Part shown: positions 24,200 to 32,406 of the stretch, piece by piece
Layout: the number at the start of each line of letters is the position of its first letter
Position numbering within the stretch: the first letter of the stretch is position 1
Source of the DNA: Salinibacter grassmerensis
Lineage (GTDB): Bacteria > Bacteroidota > Rhodothermia > Rhodothermales > Salinibacteraceae
Direction of reading: 5' to 3'
Assembly: GCF_947077765.1 (NCBI RefSeq)
Contig: NZ_CAMTTF010000010.1
Span: 1-64,000 of the forward strand
Length of the DNA: 64,000 nucleotides
Notes under the pieces: generated by a model
What the model saw: the letters and a program-made list of their open reading frames with translations, nothing else
What the model was told of the DNA's origin: nothing
Databases searched by the model: none
Made by a program: the position numbers and the translations under genes

Positions 24200-25228
24200 A
24201 TGCACAACCTTTTGGAGCGACAGCTTGAGAAGCACCTAGGCAGCCCGGATGACATTCCCCGAGAGCTGGAAGACTTTATTCAGGCGGTAGACAAGTCCTA
24301 CACCCAAGCCGACGAAGACCGAGAATTGCTCGAACGGTCGCTGGAGCTGACCTCCGAGGAGCTTGTCGAGCGCAACGAGCGTCTCCGTGATGAACTTGCC
24401 CGCCGCCGGGAGTCGGAGAAAAAGCTTCTGGAGGCTAAAAAGCAGGCTGAAGAAGCGAAGGAACAGGCCGAGGAGGCCAAAGAGCGAGCCGAGAAAATGG
24501 TACAGCTCAAAAACGCGTTTCTAGCAAACATGAGTCATGAGATCCGCACGCCTCTGACCTCGATCCTCGGGTTCGCCGGAGCAATCGGGGACGAGGTCGA
24601 GGCGCTCAAGAAGCAGTTTGGCGAGGCTGACTTTTCGCAACTAACCTATTTTTCCCGGCTGATCGAGAAGGGCGGGACGCGCCTCCTTGAGACCCTGGAG
24701 GGGGTGCTCAACCTGTCAAAGTTGGAGTCGGGCCAAATGGAGCTTTCCTCCGCGCCTGTTGATCTGTCGGGGCAAGCCTCTCAGGTAGCCCAGGAGTTCC
24801 GCGCAAAGGCCAACGAAAAAGAGCTTGAGCTAAAGATCCAGAAAGACAAGACGCCCCTTGAGGCTTGGGCCGATGAAGGCGGAGTCCAAATCGTTTTGCA
24901 GAACCTTATTTCCAATGCGATCAAGTACACCGAGCCTGGCGGGGAGGTATGTGTTCGGTCCTACCGCCAAAACGGGTCGGCGGTAATAGAAGTCGAAGAT
25001 ACCGGCATTGGCATGAAGCCGGAGGCCGCCGAAGATCTGTTCGAGCCGTTCCGGCAGGCCTCCAAGGGAATGAGCCGGAAGTACGAGGGAACTGGCGTAG
25101 GACTGGCAGTGACGCAAAAGGCCATAGAGCAGATGGACGGGAGCATTGAGGTAGAGACCCAAAAAGGAGAAGGGAGCTGCTTTGCTCTGCGCCTGCCTTT
25201 GACTGAAGAAAAACCTGCGCCTGCGTAG
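24200..25228 (+). CDS. Soluble histidine kinase with coiled coil
   Basis: 342 residues without membrane segments. A long charged coiled coil (about 40-105, with EAKKQAEEAKEQAEEAKERA) leads into HisKA with H113 in NMSHEIRTPLTSILGFAGAI. The HATPase domain has NLISNAIKYTEP (N box), VEDTGIGM (G1) and YEGTGVGLAVTQKAIEQMDG (G2). No receiver or PAS domain is present, so input probably comes from the FIST protein encoded upstream. No response regulator lies next to it; the cognate may be elsewhere. Confidence 0.93.
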   Translation: MHNLLERQLEKHLGSPDDIPRELEDFIQAVDKSYTQADEDRELLERSLELTSEELVERNERLRDELARRRESEKKLLEAKKQAEEAKEQAEEAKERAEKMVQLKNAFLANMSHEIRTPLTSILGFAGAIGDEVEALKKQFGEADFSQLTYFSRLIEKGGTRLLETLEGVLNLSKLESGQMELSSAPVDLSGQASQVAQEFRAKANEKELELKIQKDKTPLEAWADEGGVQIVLQNLISNAIKYTEPGGEVCVRSYRQNGSAVIEVEDTGIGMKPEAAEDLFEPFRQASKGMSRKYEGTGVGLAVTQKAIEQMDGSIEVETQKGEGSCFALRLPLTEEKPAPA

Positions 25229-25371
25229 GCCCTAGGGCTTGGCGGAGGATCACCTGGAAACGCTACGGGAAACCGTCACGGAGGAACGCCACGGGAAACT
25301 CCCACGGGGAAACGTCACCTGCGCTAGCGCTGAGGACTTCGGTGGCGGCAGAAGCGCCCAAATGCCCCCTT

Positions 25372-25630
25372 CCCCGAAGGCATCTGCGTTTCTCTAAGCA
25401 TCCCTCCGAAGACACTTGCGCCCTTGGCGCCCTCGCGACCAGGCACACGCGGCTCAATCACAACTCAATGATGCCTCCAAGGGCGACACCTCCAAGAGGG
25501 GTACGTTCCAAAGGAGATACACCCCAAGCAAGGGGAATATCTTCAGGCAACGGCTCTGAGGGCGTCTCCAACGTGGGAGCGCCTCTCACCTGCAGAGCCG
25601 ATGCTTGCAGAGATGGTGACCCCGGCAAGC
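25372..25630. repeat. ~260-bp direct repeat, copy 1
   Basis: Closely similar to 26739-27010 in the same orientation, from CCCCGAAGGCATCTGCGTTT through CGCCTCTCACCTGCAGAGCC. Both copies contain small internal repeats (ACACCTCCAAGAGGG; ACGTGGGAGC). The pair brackets the Doc toxin-antitoxin module. The preceding bases (25255-25320) hold irregular short repeats of ACGGGAAAC. Confidence 0.85.
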
Positions 25631-25727
25631 TTCACGTTCCGCCGGAACCGCTGCCTTCGATCCAGGCTGGAAACGTCTGATTCACTGAGCGTTGAAGAAG
25701 TGACCAATCATCCACCCTTCTGAAGCT

Positions 25728-25925
25728 ATGAAAACACTCACAATCCAGCTCTCCGACGACACCGCGGGCCGCCTGGAGGCTCTCGCTGATCAGCTCGGAA
25801 TGTCCACAGAAGAGGTCGCGCAGGTAAGCATCGACGATCAACTCAAACGCTTGGGCCGCGGATACGAGGAGGCCGCCGAAGAGGTCTTGTCGAAGAATGC
25901 TGAACTCTACCAACGTCTTTCGTAA
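25728..25925 (+). CDS. Antitoxin of the Doc module, RHH-like
   Basis: 65 residues: KTLTIQLSDDTAGRLEALAD, QLGMSTEEVAQVSIDDQL, then an acidic C-terminal helix ending ELYQRLS. The opening strand and helix-turn-helix resemble small MetJ/Arc antitoxins, and the C-terminus would dock on the toxin. It precedes the Doc toxin gene by 131 bp on the same strand. The pair lies between two direct repeats. Confidence 0.8.
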   Translation: MKTLTIQLSDDTAGRLEALADQLGMSTEEVAQVSIDDQLKRLGRGYEEAAEEVLSKNAELYQRLS

Positions 25926-26056
25926 TCGAGGTCTTTCATAATCGAGGTCTCTCCCCGGCAGGAGTCTCTCAGGAGTCTCTCGTCGTTGGACCCCGACACA
26001 GCTGGCCATTCATAGGTGGCTATTCCCGTCAGCTCCACTATACTCGTCGAGCAATT

Positions 26057-26452
26057 GTGCGGTACCTGAGCGTCACTGAAGTTCTTGATCTCCATCGCCG
26101 CCTAATCGAAACGTCGGGAGGGAGTCCGGGACTTCGAGACCGGGGCGCTCTCGTCTCGGCCGTCCGCCAACCCCAAATGCAATTCGGCGGAGAAGAGCTA
26201 CACTCCTCGATTGCTGAGAAAGCAGCGGCGATCGGGTTTACCCTGGTCCAGAACCACCCGTTTGTGGATGGAAACAAGCGGGTGGGCCACGCTTCGATGG
26301 AAGTATTCCTTAGGCTAAACGGCTGGGAGACCGTCGCTTCCGTGGATGAGCAGGAACGTCTTATCCTCGACGTAGCGGGGGGAACGGTCAGTCGGGACGA
26401 ACTGACGGAGTGGCTTTCTGCTCACGTTGAACGCCTACAGTCTCCGGAGTAA
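26057..26452 (+). CDS. Doc (death-on-curing) Fic-family toxin
   Basis: 131 residues from GTG 26057. YLSVTEVLDLHRRLIETSGG and RDRGALVSAVRQPQ match Doc N-terminal helices. The active-site motif is HPFVDGNKR (67-75), the Fic/Doc loop in which the His and phosphate-binding residues act; Doc phosphorylates EF-Tu. RLNGW and the final acidic helix follow. The catalytic loop is intact, so the toxin should be active when the upstream antitoxin is lost. Confidence 0.9.
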   Translation: MRYLSVTEVLDLHRRLIETSGGSPGLRDRGALVSAVRQPQMQFGGEELHSSIAEKAAAIGFTLVQNHPFVDGNKRVGHASMEVFLRLNGWETVASVDEQERLILDVAGGTVSRDELTEWLSAHVERLQSPE

Positions 26453-26498
26453 GCTTTTTCCCAGAGGCAACCCCCGAGCACACAGCCCCGGCCTGACC

Positions 26499-26602
26499 GT
26501 GAATGCACCCGCGGAATTGTGCCGATTTGCCGGAGGTGGTGCCTGAGGCCGCGCAGTGACGAGCATGCGTTACGCAGAAGTGAGGAGCGTAATGATCGGG
26601 GC
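26499..26602. repeat. ~100-bp dispersed repeat, copy A (att-like)
   Basis: Aligns over about 100 bp with 31115-31214, including GAATGC at the left, TGCCGAT-TTGCCGG in the middle and GCATGCGTTACGCA at 26564-26576. The other copy lies just upstream of a tyrosine recombinase gene. Identity is roughly 70 percent by eye. Confidence 0.55.
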
Positions 26603-26738
26603 TTTGTCAACGGGAAAATTTGATACCCGATTTCGGGTCATGAGTTGCTATCGGGCCCGAGATCGGCGGCGAGTAGCCGTTTCAGAACGCCTCTGCAGGG
26701 ATGACCCGTCGGCTTCGTCGCGAGGGGCCTTTGCCTTG

Positions 26739-27010
26739 CCCCGAAGGCATCTGCGTTTCTCCGGCCATCTCTCCGAAGACACTTCCGCCCTTGGTGCCCT
26801 TGCGACCAGGCACATGCGGCTCAATCATAACTCAATCGTGCTCCCGAGTGCGACACCTCCAAGAGGGATGCATTTCAAGGGAGATACATCCTAGGGGGGA
26901 TATTTTCAGCCAACAGCTCCGAGGGCGCCCCCGACGTGGGAGCATCTCCGACGTGGGAGCGCCTCTCACCTGCAGAGCCGATGCCTGCAGAGATAGTCGT
27001 ACCGAACAAG
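26739..27010. repeat. ~270-bp direct repeat, copy 2
   Basis: Partner of 25372-25630. It is slightly longer because the ACGTGGGAGC motif is duplicated at 26930-26960. Divergence is moderate, so the duplication is not recent. Confidence 0.85.
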
Positions 27011-27166
27011 CGGCCGGAGGCTCAGCCGGCTGAAGCTTAAGCAGCTGAGATCCGGCTAGCTAAGGTCCAGAAGGTCCGGCCAGACAAGGTCCGGCTGGGG
27101 GCCCAGCCGGGGTCCAGTCGGCCACAGGCCAACTGGCTATAGACAGTTCAGCTGCAGACCAACCAG

Positions 27167-29557
27167 CTACAGAGAGCCAGCGGTGGAGGAGTGCCCGTCG
27201 CCTCCGTATTCCCCTGGCGCCGGCTTGGGAGACCCCGGCTCGGGAGCCCCCGGATTGGGAGCCCCTTCCCGGTGGGAGCGGGCTTCTGCTCCCAGATCGA
27301 ACGCCTCGACCCCCTCTCGCAGCCGCCGAACCGTCCCCTCCAGGTCCTCCGACGCCCCGGCAACCTCCGTCACTCCCTGGGCGGACTCCTGGGCCGCCGC
27401 CGAGATCGACTGGACGCTCTGGGCTATCTCCTCGCTGGTGGTGGACTGCTCCTCGGAGGCCGCCGCAATCTCGTCGGCCTGCTTCTCGACCTTCCCGATC
27501 GAGCCGACCACCTCCTCGATCGCCTCCCCGGCCTGCCCGGCCAGCTCCAGCCCCTCCTCCGCCTTCCGGCTGCTCCGGCGGGCCGACTCGACCGCCTCGC
27601 TGGTCTCGGACTGGACCTGCTCGATCATCTCGGCGATCTCGGTCGTGGCCCGGTCGGCCTCCTCCGCAAGCTCCCGGACCTCCTCGGCCACCACCGCAAA
27701 GCCCTGGCCGGTCTGGCTCCCGGACTCCCCGCCAGCCCGAGCCGCCTCAATCGCCGCGTTCAGGGCGAGCAGGTTGGTCTGCTGGGCAATCTCGTCGATC
27801 TGCTCGATGACCTTGCCGATCTTCTCGCTGGACTGGCCGAGCCGCTCGATCGTGTCGGCGGTCTCCCCGACCGCTCCTGCAATCTCTTCCATCTTCTCGG
27901 TGGTCTGGCCGACGACCTCCCCGCCGCGCTCGGCCTGCCGGCTGCCGGACTCCGCCGCCTCGGCCGCCGAGTGGACGCTCTTGGCGTTCTCGCTGATCGT
28001 CTGGTTCAGCTCCTCGACCGCCGCGGCCACCTCCTCGGCCTGGGCGGACTGCTCCTCGGCGCTGGCGGCCATCTGGTCCGACGACGCAGAGATCTGGCTC
28101 GACGCGGAGGCGGTCTCGTCTGCCGCCTCTTTCACATCTGAGAGAAGCCGGCGAATGCTCCTTACCGCCTGGTTGAATTCCTCGAAGAGGCGGTCCATCA
28201 TGGCCTTTTGGTCACTGAGATCGCCGTCGGCGTCCTCAAGGCGTGCCTGCACCGTCAGGTCCCCGTCGGCGAACCGGTTCATCGCGTCCAGCATCGTCTC
28301 GATGTTCTCGCTGAGATAGGCACGCTGCTCATTCGCTTTGGCCTTGGCGGCCTTCGCCTCACGGGCCGCCTCACGGGCCGCCTCACTTTTCTCTTCCATC
28401 TGGGTCATTGCCTCCTGGATTTGGCGCACCATCGTGTTGAATGAAGCGGCCAGTCGCCCCACCTCATCCTGCGTGTCGCGCTCCACGTGCACGCTGTAAT
28501 CCCCGTCCGCGGCAGCATCTGCAGCGGCGGCCAACTCCTGTATCGGGCCAATAACCGTCCGCCGCGCCGCCACGTACAGGATGCCGGCGATGATGACGAG
28601 GAGGGCACTGCCGAAGAGAAAAATCATCCTCCGTGCGCCAGTGAGCTGGGCATTGATGTCACGATCCGGATAGGCGGCGACAATTGTGAATCCCCACGCT
28701 TCGAAGGTTGACCGCCGCACGTTCCACGCCTTTCCTTTACTGCTCCCCTTCTTACTGGACCCGCCCTCGTTGGCAAGTGCAGACTGTAGCTTGTTGGGAC
28801 TGATGTGCTTTGAGTTGAACATAACCTCTCCTTCCCCGTCCAGCACGGCCAAGAACCCGTTCTCCAAGATGCGGGTCTCCTGGACGGATGCTTCAAGCGC
28901 CTTCATTCCACTCAGCTCATACCCTACGTACCAGATGCCCACCACGTCGCCCTGGGCATCCCGCATCGGTTCGTATCCCGTCAGGTATTTGTCTCCCAAG
29001 ATGTCGACAATTCCGTAGTAGGACTCCCCGTCGGTGATGGCCGCGTAGGCGTTGCCGTCCGGATTCAGAACAGTTCCCACGGCTCGGCTGCCGTCGTCTT
29101 TTGTCACGTTGGTGCTAACGCGAACGAACGTGTCGCCGTCGCGCACAAACAGCGTGGCCGTCCCCCCAAGTTGCTCGGTAACCTGATCCGGCAGTTGATA
29201 GCGGCCCACCTGGCTGACACGGCCAAACTGCAGGTCCGGCACCGCTTTCCCCTCAAGCGACGTTCGTCCTCGCAGAGCAGGGGTGCCGAGTTGCCGGGCC
29301 TCGTCTTTCAGGGCCCGTATTCCACTGCGTACCATCTGCAGGCGGAGCCGGTTGATGGCTTGCATCCGCTCTGTGAAGCGCGCCGCACTGCTTTCGGCTT
29401 TCTCCTGGGCGGCTTGCCGGACATCGTCGCCAATTCGCATCGAGACGACAACCCCCGCTGCCACCACGCCCAGTCCGACCACGAGAATAATCGGAATCAT
29501 AAACTTGGCGGCAATACGGGTGGTAGCGGCCGACCAAAGAGCAGTTAGGTATTTCAC
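27167..29557 (-). CDS. Methyl-accepting chemotaxis transducer
   Basis: 796 residues. TM1 ([19 protein letters not shown]) is followed by a large Cache-type periplasmic sensor (about 42-300: [47 protein letters not shown]). TM2 ([19 protein letters not shown]) leads to a HAMP domain, a charged coiled coil, a second HAMP-like segment and a signalling domain whose hairpin tip reads [20 protein letters not shown]. The C-terminus ends in a Pro/Gly tail without a pentapeptide tether. It senses a small ligand outside and signals to CheA; no other che gene is in the window. Confidence 0.95.
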   Translation of the reverse strand: MKYLTALWSAATTRIAAKFMIPIILVVGLGVVAAGVVVSMRIGDDVRQAAQEKAESSAARFTERMQAINRLRLQMVRSGIRALKDEARQLGTPALRGRTSLEGKAVPDLQFGRVSQVGRYQLPDQVTEQLGGTATLFVRDGDTFVRVSTNVTKDDGSRAVGTVLNPDGNAYAAITDGESYYGIVDILGDKYLTGYEPMRDAQGDVVGIWYVGYELSGMKALEASVQETRILENGFLAVLDGEGEVMFNSKHISPNKLQSALANEGGSSKKGSSKGKAWNVRRSTFEAWGFTIVAAYPDRDINAQLTGARRMIFLFGSALLVIIAGILYVAARRTVIGPIQELAAAADAAADGDYSVHVERDTQDEVGRLAASFNTMVRQIQEAMTQMEEKSEAAREAAREAKAAKAKANEQRAYLSENIETMLDAMNRFADGDLTVQARLEDADGDLSDQKAMMDRLFEEFNQAVRSIRRLLSDVKEAADETASASSQISASSDQMAASAEEQSAQAEEVAAAVEELNQTISENAKSVHSAAEAAESGSRQAERGGEVVGQTTEKMEEIAGAVGETADTIERLGQSSEKIGKVIEQIDEIAQQTNLLALNAAIEAARAGGESGSQTGQGFAVVAEEVRELAEEADRATTEIAEMIEQVQSETSEAVESARRSSRKAEEGLELAGQAGEAIEEVVGSIGKVEKQADEIAAASEEQSTTSEEIAQSVQSISAAAQESAQGVTEVAGASEDLEGTVRRLREGVEAFDLGAEARSHREGAPNPGAPEPGSPKPAPGEYGGDGHSSTAGSL

Positions 29558-29713
29558 AACAGAATCTCAGTCCTATGTCGAATCTTGCATCGAGAGAGAA
29601 GCTTCAGCAGACCGTCTGGGGAACCGATCGAACTAACGCGAGGGGCCAACACGTCGGGCCAGCATCATGTCGGGCCAGCATGGCGGGCATGCGCACGTGA
29701 AAATACCGTAGGT

Positions 29714-29760
29714 ACAACCGGTCACGTACAACCGGTCACGCACGACCGGTCACGTACAAC
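29714..29760. repeat. 14-bp tandem array
   Basis: Three units of ACAACCGGTCACGT (one with C/G changes) at 29714, 29728 and 29742, then a partial unit. ACCGGT in each unit is itself a palindrome. Confidence 0.85.
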
Positions 29761-30055
29761 AGACCCGCCAAGTGACTCTGCCCTTGAGTTCATCTCAGTC
29801 GCGGGTTGAGTTGGCAAATTTCGACGCGAGGTCGGCACGTCCCAGATTGCAGTGAAGGATCTTCACCAGAAGGCTTCTCCGGCAACAGCAGGCTCGTCCA
29901 GAGGCCATGCCAGAACCGGGCCTGCACCTGGTTCATGAACTGGCACCGGAGGCCAGAAAAGCTCTTTTCGACTTGCTGCCTGGACCGACTGACGGTCGAG
30001 TGGCCTTCACCCGGATCGTTCGATGGCGCCGGCGCGAGGGGTTTGAGCATGGCCG

Positions 30056-30099
30056 TCAAGCCAGTCGATTCGTCAAGCCAGTCGATTCGTCAAGCTAGT
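30056..30099. repeat. 17-bp tandem array
   Basis: TCAAGCCAGTCGATTCG repeats at 30056 and 30073, with a partial third copy from 30090. Confidence 0.85.
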
Positions 30100-30180
30100 C
30101 AGAGAGCGCGCGGCCCCGATGCCCTCATCGGCCAAAAGGACGCGCCCTGGAGCCGGAGCATCTGCGATCGCCTCGGCGTC

Positions 30181-30225
30181 GCTAAAGCCGGGACTGCTAA
30201 AGCCGGGACTGCTAAAGCCGAGATC
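30181..30225. repeat. 15-bp tandem array
   Basis: GCTAAAGCCGGGACT at 30181 and 30196, with a diverged third copy at 30211. Confidence 0.85.
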
Positions 30226-30258
30226 ACCGCTTACGGACCGATGCTAGCCAGCTCCCTT

Positions 30259-30303
30259 CAGATGGGACCGCATCGGATGAGGCCGCAACGGATGGGACCG
30301 CAG
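30259..30303. repeat. 15-bp tandem array
   Basis: Three units (30259, 30274, 30289) around CGGATGGGACCGCA, with the middle copy reading GGATGAGGCCGCA. Confidence 0.8.
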
Positions 30304-30602
30304 TTAGTCGTCAACGAATAGGTAGTATTCGGTCAGATGAGTTTTGAGGTCACGAGTTTTCTCACCGTCCATAAGCCATCGGGGCGAAACGGTCCAAGGA
30401 TCGAGCAACTGCTCAATATTGTGAGCCAGTCGCTTCGACGGTTATCTCTGCTTTCCAACCCGCAATTCGATTTGAGTTATCGGTGCATATCCAAAACCTT
30501 TAAGAGACCATTAAGAGAACATCTTGACTTCAACCTTAGTTAACAGACGTTTCCAAAAACAACCCTCCGTGCAAGTAGGGAGTGGACTTGCGTGAGAAGT
30601 GC

Positions 30603-30634
30603 GAATCAGGGGTTGAGAGCAAGGAGGAGCATCG
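30603..30634. repeat. 32-bp dispersed repeat, copy 2
   Basis: Partner of 2689-2720 (27 of 32 identical). It lies about 100 bp from a transposase remnant, supporting origin as an insertion-element end. Confidence 0.6.
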
Positions 30635-30735
30635 CGGCGGCGAGCCGACCGAAGCAAGACGATCGGAAGCAACCTCCGCCCCGGAGGCCCGCTGCCATTT
30701 CGCCACACGGGTCGGCATCGAATCGGCGATGCGAA

Positions 30736-31011
30736 TCATCTCGCTAGGGGGCTTTTACAGCCAACTTCTGAGAGGGCTTCTTGGGCCAGTGGAGCAAAAA
30801 CGGCGCTCAGGCGACCCGGACGGCGGTTGTAGCTCTCCTGCGTGGGCAGATCCGGAAACCACTCCAAAAAGTGCTCTTCAACCCGGAGGTGAATCTCGCT
30901 GATAGTCGTCCGCTTTTTGATGAGCTTAAGCACGTAAGAAGCTATCGCTGTTTTCAGCACCTCCTCGTCGGTAACATCCGGCTGGTCATTGTTGCTCTGC
31001 CGCTGGGCCAC
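30736..31011 (-). pseudogene. DDE transposase N-terminal remnant
   Basis: About 91 residues: NDQPDVTDEEVL, then KKRTTISEIHLRVEEHFLEW and FPDLPTQESYNRRPGRL. This resembles N-termini of IS4/IS982-like transposases, which carry a V-T-D-E-E-V-L start and a WFPDLPS-Y-x-x-YNRR-L segment. The catalytic DDE part is absent and the stretch KTAIASYVLKL looks frameshift-altered. Family assignment is tentative; it is decayed in any case. Confidence 0.5.
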
Positions 31012-31114
31012 TGCGCCGAGCCGGCCTCGGTAGCGCTGTCAGCACCCTGACTATCAGAACCCGTTTTACCGCCGGTGTCTGTCGGCCGAAGGGATGCCTG
31101 GCCGGATGGCCGAT

Positions 31115-31214
31115 TTTCGTGAATGCGTTACGCAATTCCGCCGATATGCCGGATTGCCGCGTAGCGGCGCGCATCCGTTACGCAAAGAGGCGGATGCGTA
31201 ACAATCGGGTGCGG
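31115..31214. promoter_or_regulatory. Candidate recombination site upstream of the tyrosine recombinase
   Basis: GTTACGCA occurs at 31127-31134 and 31177-31184, and inverted at 31195-31202. CGCATCCG (31170-31177) and CGGATGCG (31191-31198) form an inverted repeat with a 13-bp spacer. A diverged copy of the whole segment lies at 26499-26602. The gene for a recombinase begins 80 bp further on. Confidence 0.5.
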
Positions 31215-31294
31215 CAAGGGTTTTTGGAAACAAGAGGGGTTTTGCCCCGACTCTGACCCGCTTCCGACCTGCTTTCCGGCTCGCCTTTCGGCTC

Positions 31295-31870
31295 ATGGCT
31301 CGCCCCGACAAGCTCCCGAAGATCCTAACTCAGGAGGAGACGTCCTCGCTCTTAGGTCAGCCGAACCGGCGATACTTCGGCCCCCATCGCGACTACCTCT
31401 ACATGAGGTTGATGCTCAAGGCAGGACTTCGGGCGTCGGAAGCGACGGCACTGCGGCCCGAGCATGTTGACCTCATAAGCGGAAAACTGACGGTCCGGGA
31501 AGGCAAGGGCGCGAAGGACCGGACGCTTTGGGTTGGAGAAGACCTCCTGGAGGAGCTCCGAGAATGGATGGACCGGCGGCAGGAAACCACCGGAGGTTCG
31601 GGCTACCTGCTCTCAACTTCGAAGGGAACGCAGGTGGCCACCTCTCACCTGCGCCGGTCGGTGAAGCGCTATGCCCGGAAGGCTAAGATCGAAGAGGTCG
31701 GGCGCGTGTCTCCGCACACCTTGAGACATACCTTCGCCACGCGGCTCTACCGGGAAACGGGAAACATCCGGCTCGTGCAAAAGGCCCTCGGGCACTCCGA
31801 CTTGTCCACAACGATGATCTACACCCACGTCGTCGACGAGGAACTGGAGGGCGCGATGAAGGGCCTGTAG
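31295..31870 (+). CDS. Tyrosine recombinase, catalytic domain only
   Basis: 191 residues. The catalytic set is visible: Arg in AGLRASEATALRPEHVDL, Lys in VREGKGAKDR, HTLRHTFATRL, His in KALGHSDLSTTMIYTHV, and the nucleophile Tyr of IYTHV. The N-terminal SAM-like core-binding domain of XerC/XerD/IntI is missing; only about 12 residues precede the first helix. The frame is intact with start ATG 31295. It may act on the repeats at 31115-31214. It could be a genuine minimal recombinase or a truncated Xer homologue. Confidence 0.85.
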   Translation: MARPDKLPKILTQEETSSLLGQPNRRYFGPHRDYLYMRLMLKAGLRASEATALRPEHVDLISGKLTVREGKGAKDRTLWVGEDLLEELREWMDRRQETTGGSGYLLSTSKGTQVATSHLRRSVKRYARKAKIEEVGRVSPHTLRHTFATRLYRETGNIRLVQKALGHSDLSTTMIYTHVVDEELEGAMKGL

Positions 31871-31895
31871 CTGGCGGAAAAGTCTCACATGTGTC

Positions 31896-32345
31896 CTACG
31901 GCCGGTCGGGTGGGCCGGAGAAGGGCGTCTTCTCGACCTCATCGGACGGGTCGCTCTCGGAGCTCTCTCCACTTTCCTCGGCCACGCTGGTCACGACGTA
32001 GTAGTACGTCGTCCTGTTCTCAGCAGTCCCGTCGGTGTAGCTTGTCTGACCGATGCCGGTCTCCAGCGGTCCGGAAGAGGCGTCTACGCCCGAGGAGGTG
32101 CTCCGGTAGACGCGGTAGGTATCTGCTCCGTCCACGGCGTCCCAGCTCAGACCGATCGCCCCGTCTTGCGAGGAAGCGCTCAAGCCCGACGGCGTAGCGG
32201 GAGGCGCTGGCCCGTTCCCGCCATTGGAGCCGCCTCCGCTGCAGGCAGGAAGCGTTAAGGCAAGGATCACCGTAAGGAAAAGTACGGGAAGACGACCTGC
32301 ATCAGTCCTGCTCTCAAGAAGCAACCAGCCGGATGGTGAAGTCAT
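31896..32345 (-). CDS. Lipoprotein with one fibronectin type III domain
   Basis: 149 residues. Signal peptide LPVLFLTVILALTLPAC ends in a lipobox, followed by a Gly/Asn/Pro linker and one FnIII domain (TPSGLSASSQDGAIGLSWDA, YRVYRSTSSG, YYYVVTSVAEES). The domain is related in sequence to the FnIII domain of the large secreted protease encoded next on the same strand. Their starts are far apart but both may act on the cell surface. Function is unknown. Confidence 0.8.
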   Translation of the reverse strand: MTSPSGWLLLESRTDAGRLPVLFLTVILALTLPACSGGGSNGGNGPAPPATPSGLSASSQDGAIGLSWDAVDGADTYRVYRSTSSGVDASSGPLETGIGQTSYTDGTAENRTTYYYVVTSVAEESGESSESDPSDEVEKTPFSGPPDRP

Positions 32346-32406
32346 AGTCTGTGAGACAAATTCGTCAGTAAGACGAGCCGGTCGAGAGAGTGAAGCGAAA
32401 AGCGCC

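Larger units (their letters stand above)
26453..27166. other. Gap with att-like repeat, direct repeat and GCCGG-rich tail
   Basis: Holds the att-like repeat (26499-26602) and direct repeat copy 2 (26739-27010). From 27010 to 27166, overlapping short motifs such as GGTCCGGC and GGCCAACTGG form several possible hairpins just downstream of the leftward chemotaxis gene's stop. Confidence 0.5.
29558..30735. other. 1.2-kb non-coding stretch with four tandem arrays
   Basis: No gene recognised. It contains arrays at 29714-29760, 30056-30099, 30181-30225 and 30259-30303 (described separately) and, near the right end, the 32-bp dispersed repeat and an inverse match to sequence near 19956. Positions 29640-29690 also show two loose CGGGCCAGCAT copies. 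Confidence 0.6.

Noticed and set aside
31115-31214. Classical integron attI/attC
   Set aside because: GTTACGCA does not fit the attC GTTRRRY consensus, and the recombinase lacks the N-terminal domain and the IntI-specific insert as far as can be seen.
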